From: Chryseobacterium endalhagicum
GTDB lineage: Bacteria > Bacteroidota > Bacteroidia > Flavobacteriales > Weeksellaceae
Direction of reading: 5' to 3'
Assembly (NCBI RefSeq): GCF_016745235.1
Contig: NZ_JAELVM010000001.1
Span: 1,005,856-1,069,855, forward strand
Length of the DNA: 64,000 bases
Shown here: positions 1-7,856 of the stretch, piece after piece
Position numbering within the stretch: the stretch's first letter is position 1
How the letters are laid out: each line of letters begins with the position of its first letter
Position numbers and translations under genes: made by a program
Notes under the pieces: generated by a model
What the model saw: only the letters and a program-made list of their open reading frames with translations
Database searches by the model: none
Told to the model about the DNA's origin: nothing

Positions 1-2
1 TA

Positions 3-392
3 GATGTGAACTCGTTTGCGATTGCCGGAGCTTTTGTGATTTTTATCATAGCCCTTGAGATGATTCTCGGAATTGAGATCAATAAAACTACTGAAGCAAA
101 GGCTGCATCCATTGTCCCTATTGCATTTCCTCTGGTAGCAGGAGCAGGAACTCTTACAACGACCTTATCCCTGAGAGCTGAATTTCATGATATTAATATT
201 ATTTTAGGAATTGTTCTCAATACAATTTTCGTATATTTGGTGCTGAAATCAGCGAAGTGGCTGGAAAACAAAATGGGGGAGGCTACCTTGTCTATTCTTC
301 AGAAGGTTTTCGGGATTATCCTTTTAGCGATTTCAATAAAATTATTCACCGCTAACTTTGCCCAATTGGTGCAGAACTATATTAATTTTTAA
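3..392 (+). CDS. MarC family integral membrane protein, 5' truncated by window edge
   Basis: This is the C-terminal part, about 129 residues, of a MarC/UPF0056-type inner-membrane protein. Family members are about 200 residues with six membrane helices and have no firmly assigned substrate. The reading frame runs open to the window edge: the codon before the apparent GTG at position 6 is a sense codon, so that GTG is not the true start. Visible features are helices around 'AFVIFIIALEMILG' and 'IVLNTIFVYLVL', and the family-like 'PIAFPLVAGAGTLTT' loop. A small membrane-protein gene follows 5 nt later and is probably co-transcribed. Confidence 0.85.
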   Translation, partial: DVNSFAIAGAFVIFIIALEMILGIEINKTTEAKAASIVPIAFPLVAGAGTLTTTLSLRAEFHDINIILGIVLNTIFVYLVLKSAKWLENKMGEATLSILQKVFGIILLAISIKLFTANFAQLVQNYINF

Positions 393-397
393 GAATC

Positions 398-592
398 ATG
401 CAGAAGTTTTATAAAGTATTTCTAGTTGTGTTTATCGTCTTTATCGCCATCAATCTTTATGCATTGGACTGGCAGACGGATCTTTTATCAGAAGATAACC
501 TGAAGTTTGTATTTTCAATCGCTTCAGCAGTTCTTGGTCTTATTTTGCTGTTTGTACTGGATACATGGAGCAGAATCGGAGTGAAGAAATAA
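398..592 (+). CDS. Small two-helix membrane protein, function unknown
   Basis: A 64-residue protein with two hydrophobic segments, residues about 6-22 and 36-56, and a basic C-terminus (RIGVKK). It would sit in the inner membrane as a helical hairpin. I do not recognise a named family. It lies 5 nt after the marC-type gene and is followed by a rho-independent terminator, so the two probably share a transcript. The start is an ATG in a good position. The gene is accepted because of its tight spacing, plausible composition and the terminator directly behind it. Confidence 0.7.
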   Translation: MQKFYKVFLVVFIVFIAINLYALDWQTDLLSEDNLKFVFSIASAVLGLILLFVLDTWSRIGVKK

Positions 593-618
593 TTTAAGAA
601 TCACATTATTCTATATAT

Positions 619-647
619 AACCTCTTTCAAGTGAAGGAGGTTTTTTT
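619..647 (+). terminator. Rho-independent terminator after the marC unit
   Basis: The arms AACCTC and GAGGTT enclose a loop and are followed by a run of seven T. It ends the marC and small membrane-protein transcript. Confidence 0.75.
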
Positions 648-657
648 GTTGGTGAAT

Positions 658-682
658 GGTGGCTTCGGTTGCCTCAGCCACC
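658..682. repeat. GGTGGCTGAGG-type palindromic repeat, copy 1 (inverted)
   Basis: A 25-bp imperfect palindrome of the form GGTGGCTTCGG...CCTCAGCCACC. It is the reverse complement of the copies at 742-766 and 15636-15660. All copies are intergenic. Confidence 0.75.
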
Positions 683-741
683 AACCATTTTCCCTGCATT
701 ATTTACAACTGACTAAAGCAGATAATGCGCGAATATTACTG

Positions 742-766
742 GGTGGCTGAGGCTCCCGAAGCCACC
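742..766. repeat. GGTGGCTGAGG-type palindromic repeat, copy 2
   Basis: GGTGGCTGAGG, three bases, then CGAAGCCACC. A degraded half copy (GGGAGGCTCCCGAAGCCACC-like) follows at about 822-842, directly before the isochorismate synthase stop codon. This is a short REP-like family in this genome. Confidence 0.75.
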
Positions 767-848
767 AGTGCAGCGTATAAAATCTTAGTATCAATTTAAA
801 AATAAAACGAAGAATAGTCTTGGGGAGGCTCCCGAAGCCACCGCCGCC

Positions 849-1811
849 CTAAAAAACCAGATTTTTTAAAATCGCTTCAGATTTCAGTTCCGTCTCCGTC
901 CATTCTTTTTCCGGATTGCTTTGTGCTGTGATTCCGCCACCTGCAAACACGTGTACAGAATCCCGGTATAATCTTGCGCATCTGAGGTTCACAAAATACA
1001 TAACGCTTTCCTCTGTTTCCACTTTACTATAACCCGCATAGAACTCTCGCGGGAATTTTTCAAGTTCTTGGATGTTCTTTTTGCAGAAGTCTTTTGGAAT
1101 ACCACATACCGCCGGAGTAGGGTGAAGGTCATTGATCAGGCTGTCGAGGTCTTCAGGCTGTATTTTAGCTTTAAAATCTGTGCGGAGATGCTTGATGTTG
1201 CCTGAAATATGATCATATGTTTCCGACTGCTCTATATTTTCTGAATAATTCCCGAGAATGTCTTTGATGTATGAGGTTACAGGTTTCTGTTCCTCAATTT
1301 CTTTTTCAGTCCATTCCTCAGGAACCGGAAGTGTACCTGCAAGGCTCATGGTTTCAAACTGATGGGTCGTTTTATTGAATTTTCCCAAAGTCTCTGAAAA
1401 AGCACCCATCCAGGCGTTCTGCCCATCATTGAAAATGTATCTGAATGCATTGGGATACGAAGCACACAGCTTTTTAAAACTTTCCTTACAATCGATTCCG
1501 TTAAAGCCGGTGAATATTTTCCTTCTTGAGTAGACGAGTTTAGGAAGGTCATGATCTTTAATGACATCAATGACCTGATGAAGCGTCTCTATATATTCGT
1601 CTTTGGTTTCTTCTTTGAAATGACTTTCATCTTTCAGCAGATTTTCATTCGTAATGGTATCGTGCTCAAACTGCGCGGAAGCATTGATGATATTACCTTC
1701 AAAAATAATCTGCCTCAAGAGATCAAAAGACTGAAAACTCACGGATTCTTTGTCTTGTTGCAGATCAGTTGAATATACTATTTCGTCGAAAGGAAGTTTG
1801 AAATAAATCAT
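849..1811 (-). CDS. Isochorismate synthase / chorismate-binding enzyme
   Basis: A 320-residue enzyme of the chorismate-utilising family (MenF/EntC/anthranilate synthase component I fold), predicted to isomerise chorismate to isochorismate for menaquinone. Visible motifs are 'MSLAGTLP', 'EIEEQKPVTSYI', 'LHPTPAVCGIP' and the C-terminal 'FAGGGITAQSNPEKEWTET', which form the Mg/chorismate site. It is shorter than E. coli MenF/EntC (roughly 390-430 residues), mostly at the N-terminus, which I take as normal for this lineage. It starts 23 nt after the barrel-protein stop, so it may lie at the end of that operon. The MenI-like thioesterase at 4905-5336 supports a menaquinone role. A siderophore role cannot be excluded. 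Confidence 0.88.
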   Translation of the reverse strand: MIYFKLPFDEIVYSTDLQQDKESVSFQSFDLLRQIIFEGNIINASAQFEHDTITNENLLKDESHFKEETKDEYIETLHQVIDVIKDHDLPKLVYSRRKIFTGFNGIDCKESFKKLCASYPNAFRYIFNDGQNAWMGAFSETLGKFNKTTHQFETMSLAGTLPVPEEWTEKEIEEQKPVTSYIKDILGNYSENIEQSETYDHISGNIKHLRTDFKAKIQPEDLDSLINDLHPTPAVCGIPKDFCKKNIQELEKFPREFYAGYSKVETEESVMYFVNLRCARLYRDSVHVFAGGGITAQSNPEKEWTETELKSEAILKNLVF

Positions 1812-1834
1812 TAATTATAGATAGGTTTTGAAAA

Positions 1835-2725
1835 TCACCAGCTGGAAATGGTATAGGAAATTCCCAGGTTGATTTTCCTTTCAGCAAAGGTATTATTAGT
1901 CTTAAAAATGTCAAAATTAAAAGCAGAGTTTTTTAACGAAATATTCCTCATTTTGTATTCCTGATACTCTAAAGACAGAAGAAATTTGCGCATGATCCGG
2001 TATTGGATTCCAAAAGAATATCCGAAGTTGATTTCTTTGGACTTAAAATCATCCAGCTTGTTCAGAACATTATTTTCAGGGACCATAAACTGCATCTTGT
2101 AGACATTCTGATTGGCCAAAATACCTATAAAAGGTCTGAATTTTTTCCATTCGTAGAATAATTTCAGCTGTAATGCATATTCCAAATGTTTATCATTGAA
2201 TTTTTGGAATAGAAGCGGCTGCCTGTCTTCTGTAAAATAATATCCGTCCAGCCAGGTTTCTGCTTTGTTGGTATCAAGGCTAAAAGTAGAATTCCAGTAA
2301 TAAATATGGGCAGAAAGCATCAGCGAAAATCGTTTATAAATACTTCCTGAAATCCAGATTCCTGCATTGAACCCAGTCTGCTGGCTCTTTTCAGATGATT
2401 CTTTAGCCCAGCTGCTGTTTTTTAAACCCATTCCGGTCTCCGCACCAAACTCGAATTTTTGTGCTTTAATCTTTAATCCTTTTGTTGTGTCTGTGATTGT
2501 AATATACTCAAATTTTGGTACCTCAGGAACCGTATTCATATCAGAAATCACCAAAGGTTCGGAATGGATACCAGCCGGTTTTATTTTTAAGGCTTTTTCT
2601 AAATAAACGGTATCATAAACAATGACTTTCTCGTACACATAAAGCGTATCTGTCTTTTTTCTCTGGGCATTAAGCGGATACAGAATAAGAAAGAAAATGA
2701 TGAGGATTAATTTTTTTACAGCCAT
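1835..2725 (-). CDS. Secreted beta-barrel-like outer membrane protein, function unknown
   Basis: About 296 residues with a signal peptide (MAVKKLILIIFFLILYPLNA, cleaved before QRKK). The rest alternates polar and aromatic residues and ends in 'NLGISYTISSW', the pattern of a Bacteroidota outer-membrane barrel. A TTG 18 nt upstream could extend the frame. I prefer the ATG at 2725 because the signal peptide begins there and it follows the sigma-factor stop by 7 nt. Near the N-terminus, 'DTLYVYEKVIVYDTVYLEK' resembles the extreme C-terminus of the sigma-factor protein just upstream ('KKIIQRDTIYIER'). No precise family is recognised. It is the last gene of the lipoprotein-sigma-barrel unit. Confidence 0.75.
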   Translation of the reverse strand: MAVKKLILIIFFLILYPLNAQRKKTDTLYVYEKVIVYDTVYLEKALKIKPAGIHSEPLVISDMNTVPEVPKFEYITITDTTKGLKIKAQKFEFGAETGMGLKNSSWAKESSEKSQQTGFNAGIWISGSIYKRFSLMLSAHIYYWNSTFSLDTNKAETWLDGYYFTEDRQPLLFQKFNDKHLEYALQLKLFYEWKKFRPFIGILANQNVYKMQFMVPENNVLNKLDDFKSKEINFGYSFGIQYRIMRKFLLSLEYQEYKMRNISLKNSAFNFDIFKTNNTFAERKINLGISYTISSW

Positions 2726-2732
2726 AATGGGT

Positions 2733-3809
2733 TTATCTCTCAATATAAATAGTGTCTCTCTGAATAATTTTTTTCACTACAATCACTTTATGAGAAGCGG
2801 ACTCAGCAGAATCCTTTTTTATTATAGTTTTTGAAGATACTAAGTTTTTTGTTTTGAAAGTTGAGGAATTATTTGTTTTTATATCTTTCCTGGTTTCTGA
2901 ATTTGATTTCTGAGAGATTGTGCTATGTTTTAAAGCTTCTTCCGGATCTGTTTTAGTTTCATTGGCTGAGGAATATTTTTCTTTTGATTCAGGAGCTGAG
3001 ATCTTGGAATGGAGTGCTCTCATTAAAGACCTTTTTGGATTAAATAATAAAACAGATCCAATGATAATAATGAAGAGAGTAGATCCGATAACAATTTTTT
3101 GTTTCCAAAAGTTGTTTGATGAAAATGAGATCGTATGAAGCGGAATATCTGAAGGAATTTCAAAATTTTTGGATGGTGAAATTGCAAAATCTGAAAACTT
3201 ACTTTTAAAAGTCTGTGCCCACAACAGCCCTCCAAATCCCAGGAAAATTAAAAGCTGCGAAGTTTTGTTTTTTTGAGTTTCACTGGTGATAAAATGAGTC
3301 GTCAAATAATTCTGAACAAATTTTTTTGCTCTCATTAAATGTGACTTTGAGGTGTTGACAGGAATTTTCAATACGCTTGAAATCTCCGCATGTGAATAGT
3401 TTTCAATATAATATAGGTTGAAAACCGATTTGTGATGAGGTGGCAGGCTGTCTATAGATTTTAAGAGTTCTTCTCTTGTAAAATTGTAAGCTAAAATGTG
3501 ATTTGTTTCGTCAATTACAGAGGATGCAAGCATTTCGGTAGAGGTATCTGAGATTTCTGATAGTTCGCTGGTAAGGAAAATTTCTTTACTGGATTTCCGG
3601 AGATATTGTAAAGCATTATTGACTACAATTTTTTTAAGCCATGCAAATAGAGTCTTTTCATCTTTAAGCTGATGATTTTTCTGTATGGCAGTAATGAAGC
3701 TATCCTGCACAATATCTTCAGCCGTGCCAATATCCTGTACATATCTACGGCAAATCCCCAAGAGTTTTGGGGAATTTTCACGATATATTTTTTGCCAGTT
3801 GAACTGCAT
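2733..3809 (-). CDS. ECF sigma-70 factor with membrane-spanning C-terminal extension
   Basis: A 358-residue protein whose first ~170 residues are an ECF sigma factor. Region 2 is at about residues 10-75 ('AEDIVQDSFITA', 'TLFAWLKKIVVNNAL'). Region 4, with its helix-turn-helix, is at about 113-167 ('LPPHHKSVFNLYYIENYSHAEIS', 'SKSHLMRAK'). Ordinary ECF factors end here near 170-190 residues. This one continues with hydrophobic stretches at about 184-199 and 238-256 ('IVIGSTLFIIIIGSVLLF'), then a Ser/Lys/Thr-rich tail of about 100 residues ending 'IIQRDTIYIER'. That suggests sigma activity tethered to the membrane, or a fusion with an anti-sigma-like part. The start codon overlaps the lipoprotein stop (TGATG), so the two are translationally coupled. 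Confidence 0.85.
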   Translation of the reverse strand: MQFNWQKIYRENSPKLLGICRRYVQDIGTAEDIVQDSFITAIQKNHQLKDEKTLFAWLKKIVVNNALQYLRKSSKEIFLTSELSEISDTSTEMLASSVIDETNHILAYNFTREELLKSIDSLPPHHKSVFNLYYIENYSHAEISSVLKIPVNTSKSHLMRAKKFVQNYLTTHFITSETQKNKTSQLLIFLGFGGLLWAQTFKSKFSDFAISPSKNFEIPSDIPLHTISFSSNNFWKQKIVIGSTLFIIIIGSVLLFNPKRSLMRALHSKISAPESKEKYSSANETKTDPEEALKHSTISQKSNSETRKDIKTNNSSTFKTKNLVSSKTIIKKDSAESASHKVIVVKKIIQRDTIYIER

Positions 3810-4804
3810 CAGTTTTGTACCACAAAAATAGAGGTAAAAGCATTTCCCGAAGGAACATTATTAGCGGTGTGTACTATATGTTGTGTTTCTATTCCATTTA
3901 TGAAAATCTTCTGGGCAATATTAAGCGAACCTACCTGAGAAAGCATTTGACAAATCATATATGTATTACCTGCCAGTACCTTTAAATCTGTTATATCATT
4001 ATATCCGTTAGGATTATTTATTGGAATCGTATTTCCATTCTTATAATAAGCCTGTCCAAAAAAAGAATAGATATCATTATTGTCTAGCACTATATTTACC
4101 CGGCCTCCGGAAGATGGATAATGATTGGTATTAGTAAGCAGGTTTTTATAGTAAGAAGTATGGGCATTGGTATCATGGATAACCATAAATATACCGTTTG
4201 TATTAGATTCTATACCATGTGCCAATGAATTATTTTGTATAATGGATGTATAATTATTATTTTTATAGTAACCAATTTCCGAATTATTAGGAGCCGGATA
4301 TTTTATGACAGGAACATAAACATCACTGTTATGGACCGTGATATCAGTAAGGTATCCACCGGTATTAGAGTTTGTCTCTGTGAATAACACATTTTTTACT
4401 CCATTTTTCCAGTAACAATGCTCAATGGGATATATAGTGGTTCCTCTTATATTTCCTACTATATAGATGTCATTATTTATCACATAAAAATTTCTAATCC
4501 GTATTGTACTGTTAGGAGGTGCTCCTAAATATGTGGAAAAATCATATTTTGTATTATTCTTCCAGAAACTTCCGTCTGCAAAAACGTACACATTGTTATT
4601 TTCAACAATTATCTTTTTTGGATCTATATTATTGCCATTTACCAGATCTACTTTAACATTATTTTTCCAATAACAAGCTTTATTATTTTCTCTGCCTGCG
4701 ACATAAACATCAAATGATGCCACATTTTTTTGCACGGGATCAGGATCAGTATCCTGGCAAGAAATCAGAAAAGTAAGTAACAATAGTAAAAATAAGTTTT
4801 TCAT
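3809..4804 (-). CDS. Lipoprotein with repeated Y-x-K-N motifs (propeller-like), function unknown
   Basis: About 331 residues starting at the ATG at 4804, where 'MKNLFLLLLLTFLISC' forms a lipoprotein signal with the lipobox cysteine. A longer frame to 4858 would put 18 residues before the signal peptide and is unlikely. The mature protein repeats a motif such as 'CYWKNNVK', 'SFWKNNTK', 'CYWKNGVK', 'GYYKNNNY', 'SYYKNLLT', 'AYYKNGNT', roughly every 45-50 residues, alternating with 'NNDIYI'-type strands. This looks like a beta-propeller or similar repeat fold exported to the cell envelope. It is the first gene of the unit with the ECF sigma factor (1-nt overlap), so it may be a sensor, but that is inference. 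Confidence 0.75.
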   Translation of the reverse strand: MKNLFLLLLLTFLISCQDTDPDPVQKNVASFDVYVAGRENNKACYWKNNVKVDLVNGNNIDPKKIIVENNNVYVFADGSFWKNNTKYDFSTYLGAPPNSTIRIRNFYVINNDIYIVGNIRGTTIYPIEHCYWKNGVKNVLFTETNSNTGGYLTDITVHNSDVYVPVIKYPAPNNSEIGYYKNNNYTSIIQNNSLAHGIESNTNGIFMVIHDTNAHTSYYKNLLTNTNHYPSSGGRVNIVLDNNDIYSFFGQAYYKNGNTIPINNPNGYNDITDLKVLAGNTYMICQMLSQVGSLNIAQKIFINGIETQHIVHTANNVPSGNAFTSIFVVQN

Positions 4805-4855
4805 AATCTTTTTTCTTATAAGATGCAAGAAAAGAAAAAGGTTGCAGTTATGATA

Positions 4856-4883
4856 CAAAAAAAGCTCAAAAAAATTGAGCTTT
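4856..4883 (-). terminator. Rho-independent terminator after the MenI-like thioesterase
   Basis: On the minus strand AAAGCTCAA and TTGAGCTTT form the stem, followed by a run of seven T. It separates the thioesterase transcript from the lipoprotein-sigma unit. Confidence 0.75.
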
Positions 4884-4904
4884 GTATTGTATGGTGTTTA
4901 AAAC

Positions 4905-5336
4905 TTATCTGTTGATGATATTATTCGTCATCGTGGTATGATTGATGAGGGCTCCTTTTTCATCCCTGATCTCAATTTCAGAAACATGCATGGTTTTTCC
5001 TTTTCTGATGAAACGTGCCGTAGCCGTTATGATGCCGTCTTTTTTACTTTTAAGGTGATTGGAATTGATATTCGTTCCTACCCCGTAATATTTACTCCCG
5101 TCGATGAACAGATTAGACAGGCTTGACCCTAAAGTTTCTGCCAGTACACAGCTTGCTCCTCCGTGCAGGATTCCGAAAGGCTGATGAACCTTTGGCTGTA
5201 CAGGCATAGTGGCTGTTAATGTTTCATTTTCTACATCTACATCGATGAACTGTATTTCAAGCGTCTTTGCTAATGTTACACCCTCGCCCCAGCTGTTTAA
5301 GAAGGTAAGGAGTTCTTCTTTGGTTTGCCCTTTCAT
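4905..5336 (-). CDS. Hotdog-fold acyl-CoA thioesterase, MenI/YdiI-like
   Basis: A 143-residue hotdog-fold thioesterase of the PaaI/YdiI group. The family motif 'HQPFGILHGGASCVLAETLGS' sits at about residues 51-71; the HGG turn and the following glutamate match the catalytic region of 1,4-dihydroxy-2-naphthoyl-CoA hydrolases. The C-terminal 'HVSEIEIRDEKGALI' strand is typical. The likely role is to release DHNA from its CoA ester in menaquinone synthesis, supported by the isochorismate synthase about 3 kb downstream on the same strand. Related family members act on other aryl-CoAs, so the substrate is not certain. Length is normal for the family. Confidence 0.85.
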   Translation of the reverse strand: MKGQTKEELLTFLNSWGEGVTLAKTLEIQFIDVDVENETLTATMPVQPKVHQPFGILHGGASCVLAETLGSSLSNLFIDGSKYYGVGTNINSNHLKSKKDGIITATARFIRKGKTMHVSEIEIRDEKGALINHTTMTNNIINR

Positions 5337-5390
5337 TTTTTATAATTGATAAGTGATGATTAATAATTGTATGAGAAAAAGTAATTTTTC

Positions 5391-5999
5391 CTAGCTTCTA
5401 GCTTCTGTTTCCTCCTCATTTCCGGATCCCATAATATTAGGGTTCCAGTTGGCAGGAATTTTAGGGACGATGTCGTTTTTCACATAATAATCCTGAATCT
5501 CGTTCATGATCTCAGAAAAAGGAACGGAAGCAATTCTTTCATACGGAATGGTATAACCCAGATATACAATGTTTCTTTTGAAATCTCCGGCAGCAAGAAC
5601 AATAGGAACTTTGGCAGCCAGTGCCATGTGGTAAAATCCTTTTCTCCATTTCGGAACCCAGCTTCTGGTCCCTTCCGGTGTGATAACAAGACTGAAATCT
5701 TCTTTTTCAAACTGTTTGGCAACGAAATTCACCAGATCATTCTTCTGGCTTCTGTCGATCCCGATGCCTCCCAATCCTTTTACCACGCTACCGTACCATG
5801 CTTTGGTATGGGCATCTTTAATGATGATTTTCAATGGCTTTTCTAAAGACCAGTACGCAAGATTTCCCAATAGGTATTCCATGTTATGGGTATGGGGTGC
5901 TACCACAAGGATACAGCGGTTAAGGCTACTGGCATCACCTTGCAGGACTACTTTCCAGCCCAGCATTTTTAACATTAATTTACCTATCAGTTTTCTCAT
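5391..5999 (-). CDS. Lysophospholipid acyltransferase family protein (PlsC-like)
   Basis: A 202-residue acyltransferase related to 1-acyl-glycerol-3-phosphate acyltransferases. Motif I appears as 'APHTHNMEYLLG', with Glu where most family members have Asp of HX4D. Motif III appears as 'VITPEGTRSWVPKWRKGF'. Motif II-like 'KAWYGSVVKGLGGIGIDRS' is also present. It would transfer an acyl chain to a lysophospholipid or related lipid at the inner membrane. It is shorter than E. coli PlsC (about 245), as is common for this subgroup. It lies 54 nt from the thioesterase gene and is probably co-transcribed with it. The exact acceptor lipid is unknown. Confidence 0.85.
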   Translation of the reverse strand: MRKLIGKLMLKMLGWKVVLQGDASSLNRCILVVAPHTHNMEYLLGNLAYWSLEKPLKIIIKDAHTKAWYGSVVKGLGGIGIDRSQKNDLVNFVAKQFEKEDFSLVITPEGTRSWVPKWRKGFYHMALAAKVPIVLAAGDFKRNIVYLGYTIPYERIASVPFSEIMNEIQDYYVKNDIVPKIPANWNPNIMGSGNEEETEARS

Positions 6000-6008
6000 A
6001 TATCTTTA

Positions 6009-6048
6009 GATTAAAAACAAAAAAGTATAACCAATCTGGTTATACTTT
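6009..6048 (-). terminator. Terminator of the 20-residue peptide unit
   Basis: On the minus strand AAAGTATAACCA, three bases, then TGGTTATACTTT form a perfect 12-bp stem followed by TTTTTTG. It lies between the peptide ORF at 6075-6137 and the acyltransferase start. This marks a separate short transcript. Confidence 0.85.
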
Positions 6049-6074
6049 ACAAATATATTGAAATATTATCGCTC

Positions 6075-6137
6075 TTAAAACAAACCGCTGATTAAATCTG
6101 CGATCTTCATTACAATTTCTAGTGCAACTTGTACCAT
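6075..6137 (-). CDS. Tiny ORF: 20-residue amphipathic helical peptide
   Basis: The ORF reads MVQVALEIVMKIADLISGLF. Polar residues Q3, E7, K11, D14 and S17 fall at spacings of 4, 4, 3 and 3, so a helix would have one polar stripe on an otherwise fully hydrophobic surface. A perfect terminator stem follows 27 nt after the stop. A weak -7-like box (TACCTTCG on the minus strand, 6184-6191) lies about 47 nt upstream. It is not part of a neighbouring gene. It could be a membrane-active peptide of the phenol-soluble-modulin type, a small toxin, or a chance ORF inside a small RNA. I cannot assign a function. Confidence 0.5.
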   Translation of the reverse strand: MVQVALEIVMKIADLISGLF

Positions 6138-6240
6138 GGTTAAAGGGTTTTTAAATGATTTGGTTAATTAATTTTTAACTATACGAAGGTATAATAAATT
6201 TTTAACATGAAGAATAAAATAATCTCTTTTTTTATTCCAC

Positions 6241-6277
6241 CTAAGAGAAGAAGAGTATGACTTTCAAACGATTGTCC
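6241..6277. repeat. Direct repeat flanking the amidohydrolase gene, left copy
   Basis: A 37-bp sequence (AGAGAAGAAGAGT, TGA, TTTCAAACG, TTG) matching 7787-7823 at about 31 positions. The two copies bracket the gene at 6318-7724. Confidence 0.6.
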
Positions 6278-6317
6278 AGATTTCTTATTCTCATTATTAG
6301 CGATGACTCTTTATTTT

Positions 6318-7724
6318 TTAAAGTTCTTTTCTTTTTTTCCAGTCGTACTTATTAATATTTTTAAGGTTACGTTTGGCCAGATCGGAAAGCATCTTATCGG
6401 TTTTTCTTTTATCAATCCATTTACCATCAAAGAAAACCCCGGAAATTTTTCTTGTATTCTGTATGTTATCGAGAGGATTATCGTCCAGTAAAATAAGGTC
6501 TGCATATTTTCCGACTTCTACTGTGCCTATTTTATCGCCAATGCCCAGCCAGCTTGCGGATATCCTGGTAGCAGAATTCAATGCTTCCAGAGGGGTTAAT
6601 CCCGCTTTCACCAAAAGCTCGATTTCATCATGAAGAGAATATCCCCAAACAACACCGGAGCATCCTGCATCTGTACCGGCAACAATAGGAATCCCTGCTT
6701 CCTTAAACGCTTTTACCAGCCGGTTGTTAAATTGTATCATTCTTTCAAGATAAGCTATAAATTCAGGGCTTGTACGATTGTGATATTGGTTTGATGTTAA
6801 CCATTTATTCTGCATGAGCGGATGAATATAGCGGAACCCCTGGAGCTTTTTAATATTTTCTAAGGAGCGGGCCTGGTCAGCTATCCTTTCAATTACAATT
6901 AAAGTTGGTGAGAACCATGTACCATTTTCTTTTGAAAGCCGTACAAACTTCTGAATATCCTGATCACTATAATTTTCAGATTGTTTGGCGAATTCTTCGG
7001 CATGTACAATCATATTAAAATTAGGAATAAAAGCTTCTTCTGTTTTACCTTTAAAAGCATCAGGAATATGACCTAAAACCTTCATATTTTGCTTTCCTGC
7101 TTCTTCTGTTATTGCTTTGAAGGTTTCGATATTAAGATCCGAATATACTTTAATAAATTCATATCCTTCTGCTTTGGCTAACCGAACTGTTTGCCGCCCA
7201 TCGGATGGTGTATTTGCAATCCTGCCGGAGCCATTTCCACCGTTGATTAATGCGGCCAGAGCTATCCGGGGGCCAATTACTTTTCCTTTTATGATTTCGT
7301 TTCTTTGGGCAAAGTTTTCTGTTCTTGCATTGAGGTCAAATATTGTAGTAACTCCATTGGCTATATAAGGAAGCATAGCATCTTGATGATCAACAAGGAA
7401 TGTGGCTCCCTGTGTAGGATAAGCTGATCCGTAGTTAATATCCGCAAACCCATGGATATGCATGTCAATTAAGCCGGGAATAAGCCATTTTCCTTTGCCA
7501 TTAATAATTTTGGCAGAACCGGGAATTACTCCGTTTATGGCAGTTATTTTTTTGCCTTTAATGAGAATATTTGCATTTTTAATGATTTTATTTTCTAAAG
7601 TCATTGTGATAATATTCACATTTTTTACGACAATGGTAGTTTCCTCAATTTTTTCCTGTGCTTTTAAAATGATACCAACAGACAATAACAGTACTATAAA
7701 TAAGTATTTTAAAGATGTATGCAT
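6318..7724 (-). CDS. Secreted amidohydrolase family protein
   Basis: A 468-residue metal-dependent hydrolase with a signal peptide (MHTSLKYLFIVLLLSVGIIL, cleaved near KAQ). After an N-terminal beta-sandwich, the metal-binding 'IDMHIHG' motif (His89, His91) opens the TIM barrel. Further ligand motifs are 'KVLGHIPD', 'MIVHAEE' and 'GTDAGC' (about residues 349-354). The C-terminus carries 'GTVEVGKYADLILLDDNPL', typical of imidazolonepropionase/prolidase-like amidohydrolases. It would hydrolyse a cyclic amide or dipeptide-like substrate in the periplasm; the substrate is not known. It stands alone and is bracketed by 37-bp direct repeats, which may reflect local duplication or insertion. Confidence 0.85.
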   Translation of the reverse strand: MHTSLKYLFIVLLLSVGIILKAQEKIEETTIVVKNVNIITMTLENKIIKNANILIKGKKITAINGVIPGSAKIINGKGKWLIPGLIDMHIHGFADINYGSAYPTQGATFLVDHQDAMLPYIANGVTTIFDLNARTENFAQRNEIIKGKVIGPRIALAALINGGNGSGRIANTPSDGRQTVRLAKAEGYEFIKVYSDLNIETFKAITEEAGKQNMKVLGHIPDAFKGKTEEAFIPNFNMIVHAEEFAKQSENYSDQDIQKFVRLSKENGTWFSPTLIVIERIADQARSLENIKKLQGFRYIHPLMQNKWLTSNQYHNRTSPEFIAYLERMIQFNNRLVKAFKEAGIPIVAGTDAGCSGVVWGYSLHDEIELLVKAGLTPLEALNSATRISASWLGIGDKIGTVEVGKYADLILLDDNPLDNIQNTRKISGVFFDGKWIDKRKTDKMLSDLAKRNLKNINKYDWKKRKEL

Positions 7725-7786
7725 GATCTGTTTATTTAAAAGATTAGAAAGTATGGAATAAATAGTAGCGCTTTCCCTATTTCATT

Positions 7787-7823
7787 CTGAGAGAAGAAGA
7801 GTGTGAATTTCAAACGGTTGCCC
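7787..7823. repeat. Direct repeat flanking the amidohydrolase gene, right copy
   Basis: Partner of 6241-6277, in the same orientation, lying between the amidohydrolase start and the pspC-type gene stop. Confidence 0.6.
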
Positions 7824-7856
7824 TACATTCACACCTTCTGCACTCTCTGAAGTTAA

